Positions 48,880 to 59,950 of a DNA stretch of 64,000 nucleotides are shown piece by piece; positions within the stretch are counted from its first letter, which is position 1; each line of letters opens with the position of its first letter. Made by a program: the position numbers and the translations under genes. Source of the stretch: Agrobacterium tumefaciens (lineage in GTDB: Bacteria; Pseudomonadota; Alphaproteobacteria; Rhizobiales; Rhizobiaceae); the NCBI RefSeq assembly GCF_009649785.1, contig NZ_WJOK01000003.1:278305-342304 (forward strand). Reading direction: 5' to 3'. The notes under the pieces are model-generated. The model searched no databases. It was not told the origin of the DNA and saw only the letters and a list, made by a program, of their open reading frames with translations.

Positions 48880-50007
48880 TTACGATGCCTTTGCCGAGAG
48901 GTCGCGGTCGAACAAAGTCGACCAGGTGAATTGTTTGGCTGACGAGACTTCCCGCGATACATCAAGACGCGGAAGAACCTTTTCCCCGAAACGGAAGGCC
49001 TCTTCCAGCAATGGCATGCCTGACAGAATAAAGGTATTCACGCCCGCCTTTTTATAGGCCTCCAGCGTGCGGATGACCGTATCGGGCGAGCCGACAATTG
49101 CGGTGCCCGGTCCCGGCCGGACAAGACCGATGCCGGCCCAGAGATTGGGGGCAATTTCGAGATCACGCAGGTTCTCAGGCTTCTGTCCACCATGCATCGC
49201 CGTCATGCGCTGCTGGCCGACGGAATCGGTCTTGCCGACGAAACGCTGGTTGGCTGCAATGGCACGCTCGTCCATGCGCCCGTAAAGATCGGCGGCGGCG
49301 GCCCATGCCTCTTCATCCGTATCGCGGACAATAACGTACAGGCGAATGCCGTATTCTAGCTCACGGCCGAGTTTCTCCGCCCGCGCCTTGACGAGATCGA
49401 CCTTCGCGCCGATCTGGTCGGGCGTTTCGCCCCAGGAAAGATAGGTCTCGACATGTTTGGCGGCAACCTCGATCGCCTTGTCCGAAGAGCCGCCGAACCA
49501 TAGCGGTGGTGGCTCTATGCCTTGCCCCACCGGCAGTGCCAACTTTGCGCCTTCGGTCTGGAAATGGCGGCCCTTGAAATCGACCGTCTCACCGGCAAAA
49601 AGACGATGCCAGATCTGCAGATATTCATCCGCCATATCGTAGCGTTCGTCATGCGGCATGGTCATGCCATATGCACCGAGCATCTTGGCATCGCCCGAGA
49701 CGACGTTGATCAGCAGGCGTCCGCGCGAAAATTCCTGAAGCGTCGCCGCCATCTTGGCGAGCAGCGTTGGCGCGACAAGACCCGGATGAATCGCGACCAG
49801 AAACTTCAGCCGCTCGGTATAGGAAAGCAGCGCGCCAGCCAGAACCCACACATCATGCGCGCCGGTGGCAAAGAGGGCGCCTGTGTAACCAAGCTGATCA
49901 TAAGCAAGAGCAAGCTGCTTGTAATAACCGAGATCAACCTTGCGGGATCCTTCCGGTTGCCAGGGATAGGCGCCATCGGGCGCGCACATGTACCAGAAAA
50001 CGTTCAT
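48880..50007 (-). CDS. SsuD-like FMNH2-dependent monooxygenase
   Basis: A 375-residue luciferase-like monooxygenase. It aligns closely with E. coli alkanesulfonate monooxygenase SsuD (FLVAIHPGLVAPTL, YEYLQIWHRLFAGETVDF, ISPNLWAGIGLVR region). SsuD releases sulfite from alkanesulfonates using reduced flavin. The ATG at 50007 has GGGAGG six bases upstream. It overlaps the upstream SsuA-like gene by four bases, so the two are translationally coupled. No flavin reductase gene (SsuE) is in the window. The true substrate is inferred. Confidence 0.87.
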   Translation of the reverse strand: MNVFWYMCAPDGAYPWQPEGSRKVDLGYYKQLALAYDQLGYTGALFATGAHDVWVLAGALLSYTERLKFLVAIHPGLVAPTLLAKMAATLQEFSRGRLLINVVSGDAKMLGAYGMTMPHDERYDMADEYLQIWHRLFAGETVDFKGRHFQTEGAKLALPVGQGIEPPPLWFGGSSDKAIEVAAKHVETYLSWGETPDQIGAKVDLVKARAEKLGRELEYGIRLYVIVRDTDEEAWAAAADLYGRMDERAIAANQRFVGKTDSVGQQRMTAMHGGQKPENLRDLEIAPNLWAGIGLVRPGPGTAIVGSPDTVIRTLEAYKKAGVNTFILSGMPLLEEAFRFGEKVLPRLDVSREVSSAKQFTWSTLFDRDLSAKAS

Positions 50008-50870
50008 CTGTCGCCTCCCGCGCTGGCTGATTGTGGGGCCGGTCTCTGCCCGGTCAGAACCGGTAGAGAGAAATGGCCGTGCCTGTAAAGCGTATCGGCC
50101 TCCTCCTGCTGTTCGGCAAGGATATTTTCGGCGGCGGGCACCACCGAAAGATCGCGTGAGCGCAGCACCTTTGCCCAGGACTGCGCATCGCCTTCGCTGC
50201 CCGGCTCGGCGGCAAGAAGGGCCGCGGCTCTGTCTATATCCGCCATGACGGCGCGGCCAACGCGGTCCAGTTCGGCGGCAATCGCATCGCGTTGTTCCAG
50301 CGCCACAGTGTGACGCGCAAGCGTCCAGAACAGCGAACGGTTGGGAATGGTGGAGCCGCAATGGACCAGAAGACTGATCCCGTCATGGGTCAGGGCTTTT
50401 TCGAGCCGTGGCGACATCGTCACCCAGGCATCGACGCGGCCTTCCACGAGATCGCGCAGGCTATCGCTGTCACCGCTCTCGATGCGTATTACATCCGCAA
50501 GGCCAAGCCCCGCCCCTTCCAGGCTACGCGCAAGAAGATAGGTATGAAAAGACCCGTCAATCAGCGATATGCGTTTTCCCGAAAGGTCGGCCGCAGAGCG
50601 GATAGGGCTGTCGCGCCGCACGAGGATCGCGCCGTTTGCGGGGCGTGGTGCCGAGGCAGCGATATAAGCTGCGGAAAGCCCCCGCGCATCCGCCTCGATT
50701 GGCGGCGTCGAGCCCGTGCCGCCGAAATGAATTTCGCCTTTTTCCAAAAGCGCTGCGGTATCGCGCCCCTCGCGGTAGGGCACGAATTCCGGATCGAATT
50801 CATCAAACGCGCCGGGCCAGAGCCGGGCGAGCCGCAAATGCAGATTGTTGGGATGGACCCCGATTTTCAT
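50004..50870 (-). CDS. SsuA/NMT1-like binding-fold protein without a signal peptide
   Basis: A 288-residue protein with the SsuA/nitrate-type binding fold (GTGSTPPIEADARG, GAILVRRDSPIRSAADLSGKR, then SGDSDSLRDLVEGRVDAW). It begins MKIGVHPNN with no leader. The frame has a stop just upstream, so a longer start is ruled out. It therefore probably stays in the cytoplasm. Possible roles are an enzyme of the DszB type, a substrate sensor, or a decayed binding protein. DszB shares this fold but uses an N-terminal cysteine that is not present here. Confidence 0.82.
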   Translation of the reverse strand: MKIGVHPNNLHLRLARLWPGAFDEFDPEFVPYREGRDTAALLEKGEIHFGGTGSTPPIEADARGLSAAYIAASAPRPANGAILVRRDSPIRSAADLSGKRISLIDGSFHTYLLARSLEGAGLGLADVIRIESGDSDSLRDLVEGRVDAWVTMSPRLEKALTHDGISLLVHCGSTIPNRSLFWTLARHTVALEQRDAIAAELDRVGRAVMADIDRAAALLAAEPGSEGDAQSWAKVLRSRDLSVVPAAENILAEQQEEADTLYRHGHFSLPVLTGQRPAPQSASAGGDR

Positions 50871-50896
50871 GTCGACACCTCATTTCTTAATCAATC

Positions 50897-51060
50897 TACT
50901 TTTTTATAGAATGTTTTCGAGGAACGTTTTGGCGATCCTCTGCGGGAAAGCGAAAGAGAAATCTATCAATCCTGTAGATTTTAAAAAATTTCCTGACGCG
51001 GTCAAACTCGGCCTAATCAAACTATTGAAATTTATCGCAATACAATTTACTTTTTTATAG
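50897..51060. promoter_or_regulatory. Divergent control region with ArsR operator candidates
   Basis: The 13-mer TACTTTTTTATAG occurs at 50897-50909 and 51048-51060, one next to each divergent unit. An inverted repeat AATCTA-N9-TAGATT lies at 50960-50980. This AT-rich spacer probably carries both promoters and sites for the ArsR protein. Confidence 0.5.
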
Positions 51061-51082
51061 TTTGAAAAATGGACCTGTAGTC

Positions 51083-51448
51083 GTGACGAAACCGGTTTCC
51101 AATCTCATCTGCCGCAGCGTGGTGGAGGCGAGCGAGCTTTTAAAGCTTGTCGCCAACGCCAATCGCCTGGCCATCGTCTGCTATCTCATGGAAACGGAGG
51201 CTTCCGTTTCCGCACTGGAATATGAACTCGGCATTCAGCAACCGACACTTTCCCAGCAGCTTGCCGAATTGCGCGATGCCGGTGTGATCGAGGGCTCGCG
51301 GGAAGGCAAACAGGTGATTTATCGCGTCACCGATCCGCGCATCATCCAACTCGTTGCGACATTGCGCGGTCTTTATACTGATCTTTCTGATGTGACCGGC
51401 AAGAAAGGCAGGCGAGCTTTGCCACTAGATGAGGCGATGTTCGATTAG
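51083..51448 (+). CDS. ArsR-family regulator, thiol-type
   Basis: A 121-residue winged-helix repressor with LSQQLAELRDAGVIEGSREGKQVIYRV. It resembles the BigR/SqrR sulfur-sensing subgroup. Cys at about residue 10 and about residue 33 (RLAIVC); the position usually holding the second sensor Cys near the C-terminus is not Cys. The start is uncertain: GTG at 51083 or a TTG at 51062. The GST gene starts one base after its stop. It is likely to control its own operon and the divergent sulfonate-like operon. Confidence 0.8.
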   Translation: MTKPVSNLICRSVVEASELLKLVANANRLAIVCYLMETEASVSALEYELGIQQPTLSQQLAELRDAGVIEGSREGKQVIYRVTDPRIIQLVATLRGLYTDLSDVTGKKGRRALPLDEAMFD

Positions 51449-51449
51449 C

Positions 51450-52079
51450 ATGATCGACCTCTACACCTGGATCACCCCGAACGGCCTGAAAATCTCGATT
51501 GCGCTGGAGGAACTCGGCCTGCCCTATATCAGCCACGCCATCGACATTGAAAAAGGCGAACAATTCTCAGCCGACTATACCCGCGTCAATCCCGGCTCGA
51601 AAATACCGGCAATCATCGACCGCGATAACGGCACAGTTCTAGCGGAATCGAACGCGATTCTGATCTATCTCGCCGAAAAGGCCGGGCGTCTTCTGCCTGC
51701 CTCCCCTGCTGCGCGGCTGGCAGTCACCGAATGGCTGATGTGGCAGGCCGCCAATTTTGGCCCGACACTCGGTTATGCCCATTATTTCCTGACCTACAAT
51801 ACCGGACATGCACCCTTTGCCGAGGCGCGTTTCGCCTCGGATACGGAGCGCCTCTACCGCACTTTGAACCAGCGCCTGACGGGCCGGGAATTCATCGCCG
51901 GTGATTTTTCCATAGCCGATATCGCCATCTGGCCATGGGTCTCGCGTTTCGCGCGCCATAAAATTGACCTCGACGATTTTCCGGAGGTACAGCAATGGTA
52001 TCGCCAGTTCGGACAGCGCGAAACCTTCCGGCGCGGTTACCGCGTGCCTTTCGCGACATCAGACGTACCTGGTCTTTAA
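51450..52079 (+). CDS. Glutathione S-transferase-like protein
   Basis: A 209-residue GST. The N-terminal thioredoxin-like domain has NGLKISIALEELGL, then PAIIDRDNG and LAESNAILIYLAEK; the C-terminal helical domain has ADIAIWPWVSRF. It resembles the YfcG/YghU disulfide-reductase-like branch. It follows the ArsR gene with one base between, so both are one operon. It may deal with a thiol or disulfide linked to the sulfur substrate. Confidence 0.88.
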   Translation: MIDLYTWITPNGLKISIALEELGLPYISHAIDIEKGEQFSADYTRVNPGSKIPAIIDRDNGTVLAESNAILIYLAEKAGRLLPASPAARLAVTEWLMWQAANFGPTLGYAHYFLTYNTGHAPFAEARFASDTERLYRTLNQRLTGREFIAGDFSIADIAIWPWVSRFARHKIDLDDFPEVQQWYRQFGQRETFRRGYRVPFATSDVPGL

Positions 52080-52085
52080 CCCGCT

Positions 52086-53921
<1,836 letters not shown>

Positions 53922-53969
53922 GATCGTTCCCTTCTTGTCGTTAGGTTTTGGCGGCGCAAGCGGTCAAGC

Positions 53970-55166
53970 CTAGTCCGGCCAGCGCAGCATGCCGTCGAAG
54001 CGGTGTCGGCTCCGGTCTTCGAAAGGTGTTGCAATCACCTCGTTGGAGGCACGCGCCTTGTCCAGTTCCTCGGCCAGACGAGACGCCACGATGGTTTCCT
54101 GTCCGGGATGCAGATTGCATGGGTCGAGATAGAAATAGCGATGCTCTACCTCTTGGTCGCGGGTGATGATGGGAGGATTGCCCCTGGCCAACGCCGTCGT
54201 CAGGTCCCAGGCAGTGATATGCGCTTCTTCGGCATCGATGATCACGCGCAGCCTGTCGAGCGGGTTATTGGTCGGATCCGGCTCGATGAGCGCGGTCACG
54301 CCCGGGCGGCCATCCAGCGTTTCCTTCCAGAGATTGAGATATCCGGTCTCGCGCTCACGGATGCCGGCATGGTCGCGCTTTTCCCAGGCTTCCAGTGCCG
54401 CCATAACGCCATAGATGCTTTCCTTGCCGACCTTCATGCCGCGGCCAATGCCCATATTTTGCAGGAAGGCGTTGCGCACCAGTTCCCTACTTCCGGCCAC
54501 GATGCCGGAGGTGGGGCCGCCGAGAAACTTGTGGCCGGAATAGAGGACAATATCTGCGCCGGTGGCCAGAAACAGCTGCAGATCATATTCGGACGCCGCA
54601 TCCACGATTACCGGAACACCCTTGGCATGGGCGATCTCTACGAATTCGGAAAGATGCAGCAGGCCATAATTCACGACATGGTGCGAGATGACATAGACCG
54701 CCGCCGCCGTCTTTTCGGTGATGGCGTTTTCCATGTGGAAGCGATGGGTCGATGTGGCCTGCCCGACCAGCACCACCTTGCCGCCGCCAAGCCGGATCGC
54801 CTGATCCACCGGCGCGCCGTAGCTCACCACATGCCCCATCTGCACCAGCACTTCATTCTTTTCCGGTGCGATATCAGGCAGCTTTTCGATGGCCAGGAGA
54901 TTGTTGCCGGTGATGGCGCCGGCAACAGCAAGGCTGATGCCGGAAGAGCAGGAAGCAGTGACGAAACCAGCCTCGCCGCCCGTCAGTCTCGCGATGATCG
55001 CGCTTGCCTTACGCTGCAGATCGTTGATCTCTACGAATTGCGGCAGGATCGCCGCCATGGCCTCAACCGCCTCTGGAACGACGATGGAAGCACCGAGCGA
55101 CGTCATGGTGCCCGAGACGTTGATGACCGGGCGAAGGCCGATCCTGCTTCTGATATCCTCGGTCAT
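53970..55166 (-). CDS. SelA-like PLP-dependent lyase or transferase
   Basis: A 398-residue fold-type I PLP enzyme of the SelA-like/DgaE branch. The cofactor lysine is in [12 protein letters not shown] (about residue 210). It has [14 protein letters not shown] near the N-terminus and VDAASEYDL before the lysine. Family members act as ammonia-lyases on sugar-derived or other beta-hydroxy amino acids. The start at 55166 has GGAG upstream; an in-frame extension to 55235 is not supported. It is divergent from the IclR gene. With RidA and a cog3964 amidohydrolase nearby, elimination of ammonia from an amino acid is the best guess. Confidence 0.85.
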   Translation of the reverse strand: MTEDIRSRIGLRPVINVSGTMTSLGASIVVPEAVEAMAAILPQFVEINDLQRKASAIIARLTGGEAGFVTASCSSGISLAVAGAITGNNLLAIEKLPDIAPEKNEVLVQMGHVVSYGAPVDQAIRLGGGKVVLVGQATSTHRFHMENAITEKTAAAVYVISHHVVNYGLLHLSEFVEIAHAKGVPVIVDAASEYDLQLFLATGADIVLYSGHKFLGGPTSGIVAGSRELVRNAFLQNMGIGRGMKVGKESIYGVMAALEAWEKRDHAGIRERETGYLNLWKETLDGRPGVTALIEPDPTNNPLDRLRVIIDAEEAHITAWDLTTALARGNPPIITRDQEVEHRYFYLDPCNLHPGQETIVASRLAEELDKARASNEVIATPFEDRSRHRFDGMLRWPD

Positions 55167-55212
55167 GTCTTTCTCCTGTCTTTGCGATGCGATAGGCATC
55201 GACATATATGCC

Positions 55213-55228
55213 ATAATAATGTAATAGC
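55213..55228. promoter_or_regulatory. IclR operator candidate 1
   Basis: ATAATAATGTAATAGC, between the divergent IclR and SelA-like genes. It matches the sequence at 61518-61533 in 13 of 16 positions, upstream of the binding-protein gene. Confidence 0.5.
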
Positions 55229-55240
55229 TTCTCAAAATTC

Positions 55241-56092
55241 ATGAGGAGCCCGAAATTGGACGCCCATAAACTGGACGAATTGTCTTCACACGCCTTGTCC
55301 GCGACCGAGGAAAACCCGGGCGCGAAGGTGGCCAAGCGCTCGCGTGTCAGCGGCATTGATCGCGCTCTTCAGGTGATTGATTACCTTTACGAAACCGGAT
55401 CGCCAGCTGGCGCTTACGCCATTGCCAAGGCGATCAAGGCGCCACTTTCCACCGTCTATGTGATCGTTGACGATCTGGTCGAAAAGAACATGCTCGCGCG
55501 CAACGCCGACGGTAACATATGGCTCGGCGCACGGCTTTATCACTACGGCCTTGCCTATGCCCGTTCGCTGGATTTCATGGGTGTCGCCACCCACGAAATG
55601 CATGATCTGTGCCGCCATGCGGGTGAGACGGTGCAGCTTTGCGGTCGCGACGGTGACCATATGCTGGTGCTCGCCATGGCGGATGGCCCCAGCCATTTCC
55701 AGGTTGCCTCGCGCGTCGGCACCCGTGTTCCATTGAACTGGACGGCATCCGGCCGCCTGCTCGTTGGCCATCTGCCGGAAGAGGAGCGCGTCGAGCTTTT
55801 CAAACGCTGCGCCCGCACGTCGCCCACCGGCCGTGCGGAAATCAACCCGGAAGCGCTTTCTCAATCGGCAGGCACGGCGTTCCGTGACCGGCTGTCGATA
55901 CAGGTTGCGGAATCCGACTACGCTGTTGCCTGCATCGCCTCGCCGATCTGCGACACCAATGGAGAATGCGTGGCAACGATCTCCATCGTGCTGCCGGAAC
56001 AGAAGGTGCTGGCGGACGAAAACCACTATACCGAACAGGTCAGGGTTTCGGCCGAAAGGATCGAGAAGCTGATGGGCTGGCGCAACCATTGA
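55241..56092 (+). CDS. IclR-family regulator
   Basis: A 283-residue regulator with an N-terminal helix-turn-helix (GSPAGAYAIAKAIKAPLSTVYVIVDDL, about residues 51-77) and a C-terminal effector domain with SRVGTRVPLNWTASGRLLVGHL. It is set between the SelA-like and RidA genes, on the other strand. It is likely to regulate both arms through the shared 16-base motif. A TTG at 55256 with GAGGAG upstream is a possible start instead. Confidence 0.88.
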   Translation: MRSPKLDAHKLDELSSHALSATEENPGAKVAKRSRVSGIDRALQVIDYLYETGSPAGAYAIAKAIKAPLSTVYVIVDDLVEKNMLARNADGNIWLGARLYHYGLAYARSLDFMGVATHEMHDLCRHAGETVQLCGRDGDHMLVLAMADGPSHFQVASRVGTRVPLNWTASGRLLVGHLPEEERVELFKRCARTSPTGRAEINPEALSQSAGTAFRDRLSIQVAESDYAVACIASPICDTNGECVATISIVLPEQKVLADENHYTEQVRVSAERIEKLMGWRNH

Positions 56093-56098
56093 ACGGCC

Positions 56099-56593
56099 TC
56101 AATCCCTAAGGGCGATGATGGCTTCTATCTCGACGGTGATGTTGCCCGGCAGCGAACCGAACCCCACGGCGGAGCGGGCGTGCTGCCCCGCATCGCCGAA
56201 CACATCGATGAAGAGATCCGAACAACCGTTGATGACGCTTGGATGATCGCGGAAATCGCTGACGGCATTGACCATGCCGAGCAGCTTGACCACCTTCTTC
56301 ACCCGCGACAGATCCCCAAGCGCCTCATGCATGACGGCAAGAAGATTGATGCCGGTTAAACGCGCATGCTGGTACGCCTCGTCCAGCCCGATCTCGGCTC
56401 CGACCTTGCCGGCGTACAGGTGTCCGTTCTCCTCCCTCGGGCCTTGCCCCGAAAGATAGAGCATGTTGCCTTCCACCACATGCGTGACGAAATTGGCGAT
56501 CGGCGGCGGTGGCGGCGGCAGCGAGATGCCGAGCGCGGCAAGCCGGTCGTAGGGCGAATGACGCCCATCTGCCTCAAGCGAAGACTGTTTCAC
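56099..56593 (-). CDS. RidA/YjgF-family protein
   Basis: A 164-residue RidA-like protein. It has HVVEGNMLYLSGQGPREENG near the N-terminus and the Arg-containing motif HARSAVGFGSLPGN near the C-terminus. RidA proteins hydrolyse reactive enamines/imines made by PLP ammonia-lyases. It sits next to a SelA-like PLP enzyme, so it may clear that enzyme's product. It is longer than classic RidA (about 128 residues) because of an N-terminal extension. Confidence 0.87.
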   Translation of the reverse strand: MKQSSLEADGRHSPYDRLAALGISLPPPPPPIANFVTHVVEGNMLYLSGQGPREENGHLYAGKVGAEIGLDEAYQHARLTGINLLAVMHEALGDLSRVKKVVKLLGMVNAVSDFRDHPSVINGCSDLFIDVFGDAGQHARSAVGFGSLPGNITVEIEAIIALRD

Positions 56594-56675
56594 GCGAATT
56601 CCTCATAATACCGGGACGGGTATCCCTATTCTTTGCGGAAGACGGAGAGCATCCCTCCCCGCCGCTCCAGTCGGT

Positions 56676-57899
56676 TCAGCGCCAGGAATAGCCATGGCTG
56701 TGGCGCACGAGCTTGCGCGCTCTCGGGACATAGCGGCTGGCGGCAATGGCCTCCGCACCGATCACCGCATAGCGCGGCTCGAACAGCCGCTTGAGACGCG
56801 AAACGTCGCCGTTGGAATCGGTCGCCTCCAGATCGGCATCGACAAGATCGAAAACCGTGAAATCCGCGCGCTGGCCAACATCGAGGCGGTTTTCCATGTC
56901 GAGGCGGATGATGGAGGCCGGATTACGGGTGACGGCCTCGACGACATTTTCGAAGGGCATATCGACCGAAAGCAGCTTCGACATGGTCGTCGCCAGATCC
57001 CAGACGGGGAAATTCATCGAATGGCCATGCAAATCCGTGGAGATCGAGAAGGGCAAAAGGCCGCGCGCGATCGCCGCTTCCGCCACCTTGAAGGAGAAGG
57101 ATGCACCGCCGTGGCCGATATCCAGCCGGATGCCTTCCCCCGCGCAGCGCTCCGCGAGGTTGAACAGGTCCTCGTCTTCCATGATGCTGGAGCCGGACTT
57201 GCCGTTGAAGCAATGGGTCACGACATCGCCGGGACCGAGAATTTCCAGCACCTCATCGTAGAGCGCAGGCGGTTCACCCACATGCACCATCATCGGCACT
57301 TTCAGGATCTTGGCGATCTTCTTGCCGAGTTTGACCGGCGTAACACCCCAGGAACCCGTAATGACATGGCTCGCCCGCACCTTGAGGCCAACGATATGTT
57401 CGCTGTTCTCGGCATAACATTCAAGGATGCGGTCGAGGTCGATATCCTTGATATCGCGAAGTTCCGGCACCCGGTTGCAGGCGACAAGCCCGATGGAGCC
57501 GAGATTGAGGAAGGCCTTGATGCGTTCCTTCGATGGTTCGATGATATATTCGCGAAAACCGTGGAAATTTGCTTCCCCTGCCGAACCGGCATCCACCAGC
57601 GTCGTCACGCCGCGCTCGGCCCCGCATTCTGAGGGGCGGATGGAGATATCGGTGCCGCCATGCCAGATATGCACGTGCAGATCCACCCAGCCGGGCGAGA
57701 CGAATGCGCCCTTTGCGTCGATGCGCTGCGCATCCGCCGGCGCCTGAAGGGCAGGCCCAACCGCCACGACCTTGCCATCGCCGCCGATCAGGATATCGGT
57801 CTGGGCCTGTGGCGCCCCCTTTTCGAAGCCGACGGGTTTCACATTGGAGAGAAGAATGGGAGCTTGAAAAGGCGTTTTTGCCTGTTCACCGGACGTCAT
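56676..57899 (-). CDS. cog3964 amidohydrolase/deacetylase
   Basis: A 407-residue amidohydrolase. Metal-site motifs are DLHVHIWHGG, GLKVRASH (possible carboxylated Lys), MVHVGEP, THCFNG and STDLHGHS. It is related to enzymes once labelled dihydroorotase. From memory, a member of this group from Agrobacterium (Atu3266) hydrolyses acetyl-(R)-mandelate, so an O-acyl or N-acyl substrate is likely. The start at 57899 is just one base past the permease stop; an earlier in-frame start (57989) is not needed. Confidence 0.88.
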   Translation of the reverse strand: MTSGEQAKTPFQAPILLSNVKPVGFEKGAPQAQTDILIGGDGKVVAVGPALQAPADAQRIDAKGAFVSPGWVDLHVHIWHGGTDISIRPSECGAERGVTTLVDAGSAGEANFHGFREYIIEPSKERIKAFLNLGSIGLVACNRVPELRDIKDIDLDRILECYAENSEHIVGLKVRASHVITGSWGVTPVKLGKKIAKILKVPMMVHVGEPPALYDEVLEILGPGDVVTHCFNGKSGSSIMEDEDLFNLAERCAGEGIRLDIGHGGASFSFKVAEAAIARGLLPFSISTDLHGHSMNFPVWDLATTMSKLLSVDMPFENVVEAVTRNPASIIRLDMENRLDVGQRADFTVFDLVDADLEATDSNGDVSRLKRLFEPRYAVIGAEAIAASRYVPRARKLVRHSHGYSWR

Positions 57900-57900
57900 A

Positions 57901-58776
57901 TTACAAATCCCTTCGCAGTCTTGGGTCGAGCATGTCCCGCAGCCCGTCGCCGACCATTTGCAGCGAGAGCACGGAAAGAATGATGGCAAAGCCGGGGAAA
58001 TAGGTCATCCAGTCCGCCTGGCCGATATATTGGCGGCCGGCGGAGATCATGGTTCCCCAGGTCGGAATTTCGGGGCTGACACCCAGCCCCAGAAATGAAA
58101 GGCCGGCCTCGGCCAACATGGCGCTGGCGAAAAGGAAGGTGCACTGCACGAGGATCGGCGAGATCAGATTGCGCAGCACATGCCGCGTCATGATGTGGAA
58201 GGTGGAGATGCCGAGCGCCTTGGCCGCCTCCACATACGGCAATTCCCGGATAACCAGCGTCGAGGCGCGCACGATGCGGGCAAGGCGAGGCGAATAGACG
58301 ACGGCAAGCGCAATGATTACCGTCGTCAGCGACGGCCCGAGTGCGGCCACTAGCGCGATGGCCAGCAAAATATCCGGAAACGCCATCATGGCATCGATCA
58401 GTCGCGCGATCGGCGTATCCAGTTTCTGGAAGAAACCGGCAAGCAGGCCGAGCGTGATGCCGATCAACGCCGAGAGCGCCACCACGGCGGCCCCCACCAG
58501 AAGCGACAGCCTTCCCGCAAAGATGGTACGGGAAAAAACGTCACGGCCGAACTCGTCGGTGCCGAACCAGTAGAGTTCGCTCGGCGGTTTCAGACGGTTG
58601 ACGATCGACAGTTTCGACGGCGAATAAGGCGCGATCATCGGCGCGAAAACGGCGAGCAGCACGAAGACGAGCAGCACGATCAGACCGGCTGCGACCGTCT
58701 TGCGCTTCAACAGACGCCGAATGAACAGGATGGTCGGGTTGCGCGCCGGCTGGGCGGTGGAGGTGATATCGGCCAT
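57901..58776 (-). CDS. Peptide-type ABC transporter permease DppC-like
   Basis: A 291-residue inner-membrane permease with six hydrophobic segments and the EAA motif EAAKALGISTFHIMTRHVLRN. An N-terminal OppC region leads into the first span. It overlaps the DppB stop by one base and is next to the amidohydrolase gene. Confidence 0.9.
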   Translation of the reverse strand: MADITSTAQPARNPTILFIRRLLKRKTVAAGLIVLLVFVLLAVFAPMIAPYSPSKLSIVNRLKPPSELYWFGTDEFGRDVFSRTIFAGRLSLLVGAAVVALSALIGITLGLLAGFFQKLDTPIARLIDAMMAFPDILLAIALVAALGPSLTTVIIALAVVYSPRLARIVRASTLVIRELPYVEAAKALGISTFHIMTRHVLRNLISPILVQCTFLFASAMLAEAGLSFLGLGVSPEIPTWGTMISAGRQYIGQADWMTYFPGFAIILSVLSLQMVGDGLRDMLDPRLRRDL

Positions 58777-59717
58777 CAGTAACGAACCCTCGGATCGACC
58801 AGCAGATACAGCATGTCGATGGCAAAATTGATGAGGACGTAAAGCCCGGCGATGACGAGAAGCGCGCCCTGAATGACCGGATAATCGCGCCTCAACACGG
58901 CTGACACGACGAGATTGCCGACGCCCGGCAGGCCAAACACGGTTTCCGTAACGACCGCGCCGGAAATCAGCACGGCGGCGGTGAGACCAAGCACGGTGAG
59001 GATGGGGATGAGTGCGTTCTTCAGCGCGTGTTTCATCACCACCCGGCGTTCCTTGACGCCCTTGGCTCTGGCGGTACGGACATAGTCGTCGCCGAGAACA
59101 TCAAGCATCGAGGCGCGGGTAAAGCGCAGAATGAGGGCGGAAGAAACGAGGCCGAGTGCGATGGCTGGCAAGGTCAGGTGATACATGCGCTCGAGGAAGC
59201 TTGCGCCCGGACCGCCATATCCCGACACCGGGAACATATCGAGCCGGACGGCGAAGAACTGCATGAGGATCAGGCCAAGCCAGAAGCTCGGAATGCTCGC
59301 CGCCAGCATCGCAATGGTTGTCGCTGCCTGATCCACGAAGGAACCGCGCCGGTAAGCGGCATAGATGCCGATGGGAAGCGCGATGGCACTGGCGATCAAC
59401 AGCGAAAAGATCGTCAGGAAGAAGGTCGGTTCCGCCCGATCCAGAAGCGCCGATCCAACCGGCATGTTGAGGAAGATCGACTGGCCGAGATCACCGCGCA
59501 GCAATTGCCCGATATAGTAGACATATTGCACGCCAAGCGACTGATCTAGGCCAAGTCTGGTGCGCAATTCCGCAATGTCCTGTGCCGAGGCATCCGGCCC
59601 AAGCATCACCGCCGCCGGATCACCGGGCGTGACGCGCAGGATGAGGAAGACGATGGTGACGACGAGAAACATCACCACGATCATTCCGGCAAGTCTCTGG
59701 AAAATATACCGTATCAC
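58776..59717 (-). CDS. Peptide-type ABC transporter permease DppB-like
   Basis: A 313-residue permease with six membrane segments and the family motif RVTPGDPA near the start, later RTARAKGVKERRVVMKHALKN. The start is GTG with GGAG upstream. It works with the DppC-like protein. A 233-base gap with repeats separates it from the binding-protein gene. Confidence 0.9.
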   Translation of the reverse strand: MIRYIFQRLAGMIVVMFLVVTIVFLILRVTPGDPAAVMLGPDASAQDIAELRTRLGLDQSLGVQYVYYIGQLLRGDLGQSIFLNMPVGSALLDRAEPTFFLTIFSLLIASAIALPIGIYAAYRRGSFVDQAATTIAMLAASIPSFWLGLILMQFFAVRLDMFPVSGYGGPGASFLERMYHLTLPAIALGLVSSALILRFTRASMLDVLGDDYVRTARAKGVKERRVVMKHALKNALIPILTVLGLTAAVLISGAVVTETVFGLPGVGNLVVSAVLRRDYPVIQGALLVIAGLYVLINFAIDMLYLLVDPRVRY

Positions 59718-59822
59718 GTATGAATGCTCCGAAGCGCGTGATGGGCCGCTCTCACGCGGTTGAACAGAGTTGTCGACGAGTGCCGGTAACCCCGGCGCTC
59801 ATGGCTGGAAAACTCCCGCCTC

Positions 59823-59935
59823 CGTCATGCCGGATCCGATCCGGCATCCAGCCACCGCGCGTCTGCGTGGTGAAGGCGTCCTCTTGCGGTCAAAGACTTG
59901 ATCGCGCTGGACCCCGGATTCAGTCCGGGGTCACG
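59823..59935. repeat. Palindromic repeat with two hairpins
   Basis: CGTCATGCC at the left end, a perfect stem TGCCGGAT / ATCCGGCA (59828-59846), then a perfect stem GACCCCGGA / TCCGGGGTC (59910-59932) at the right. Same repeat type as 386-472. It separates the binding protein and DppB genes and may act as an attenuator or processing site. Confidence 0.55.
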
Positions 59936-59950
59936 GAGTGCGGAGCGGTC

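Noticed and set aside
50845..51060. 71-residue frame in the ArsR spacer
   Set aside because: It covers the operator repeats and begins inside the opposite gene.
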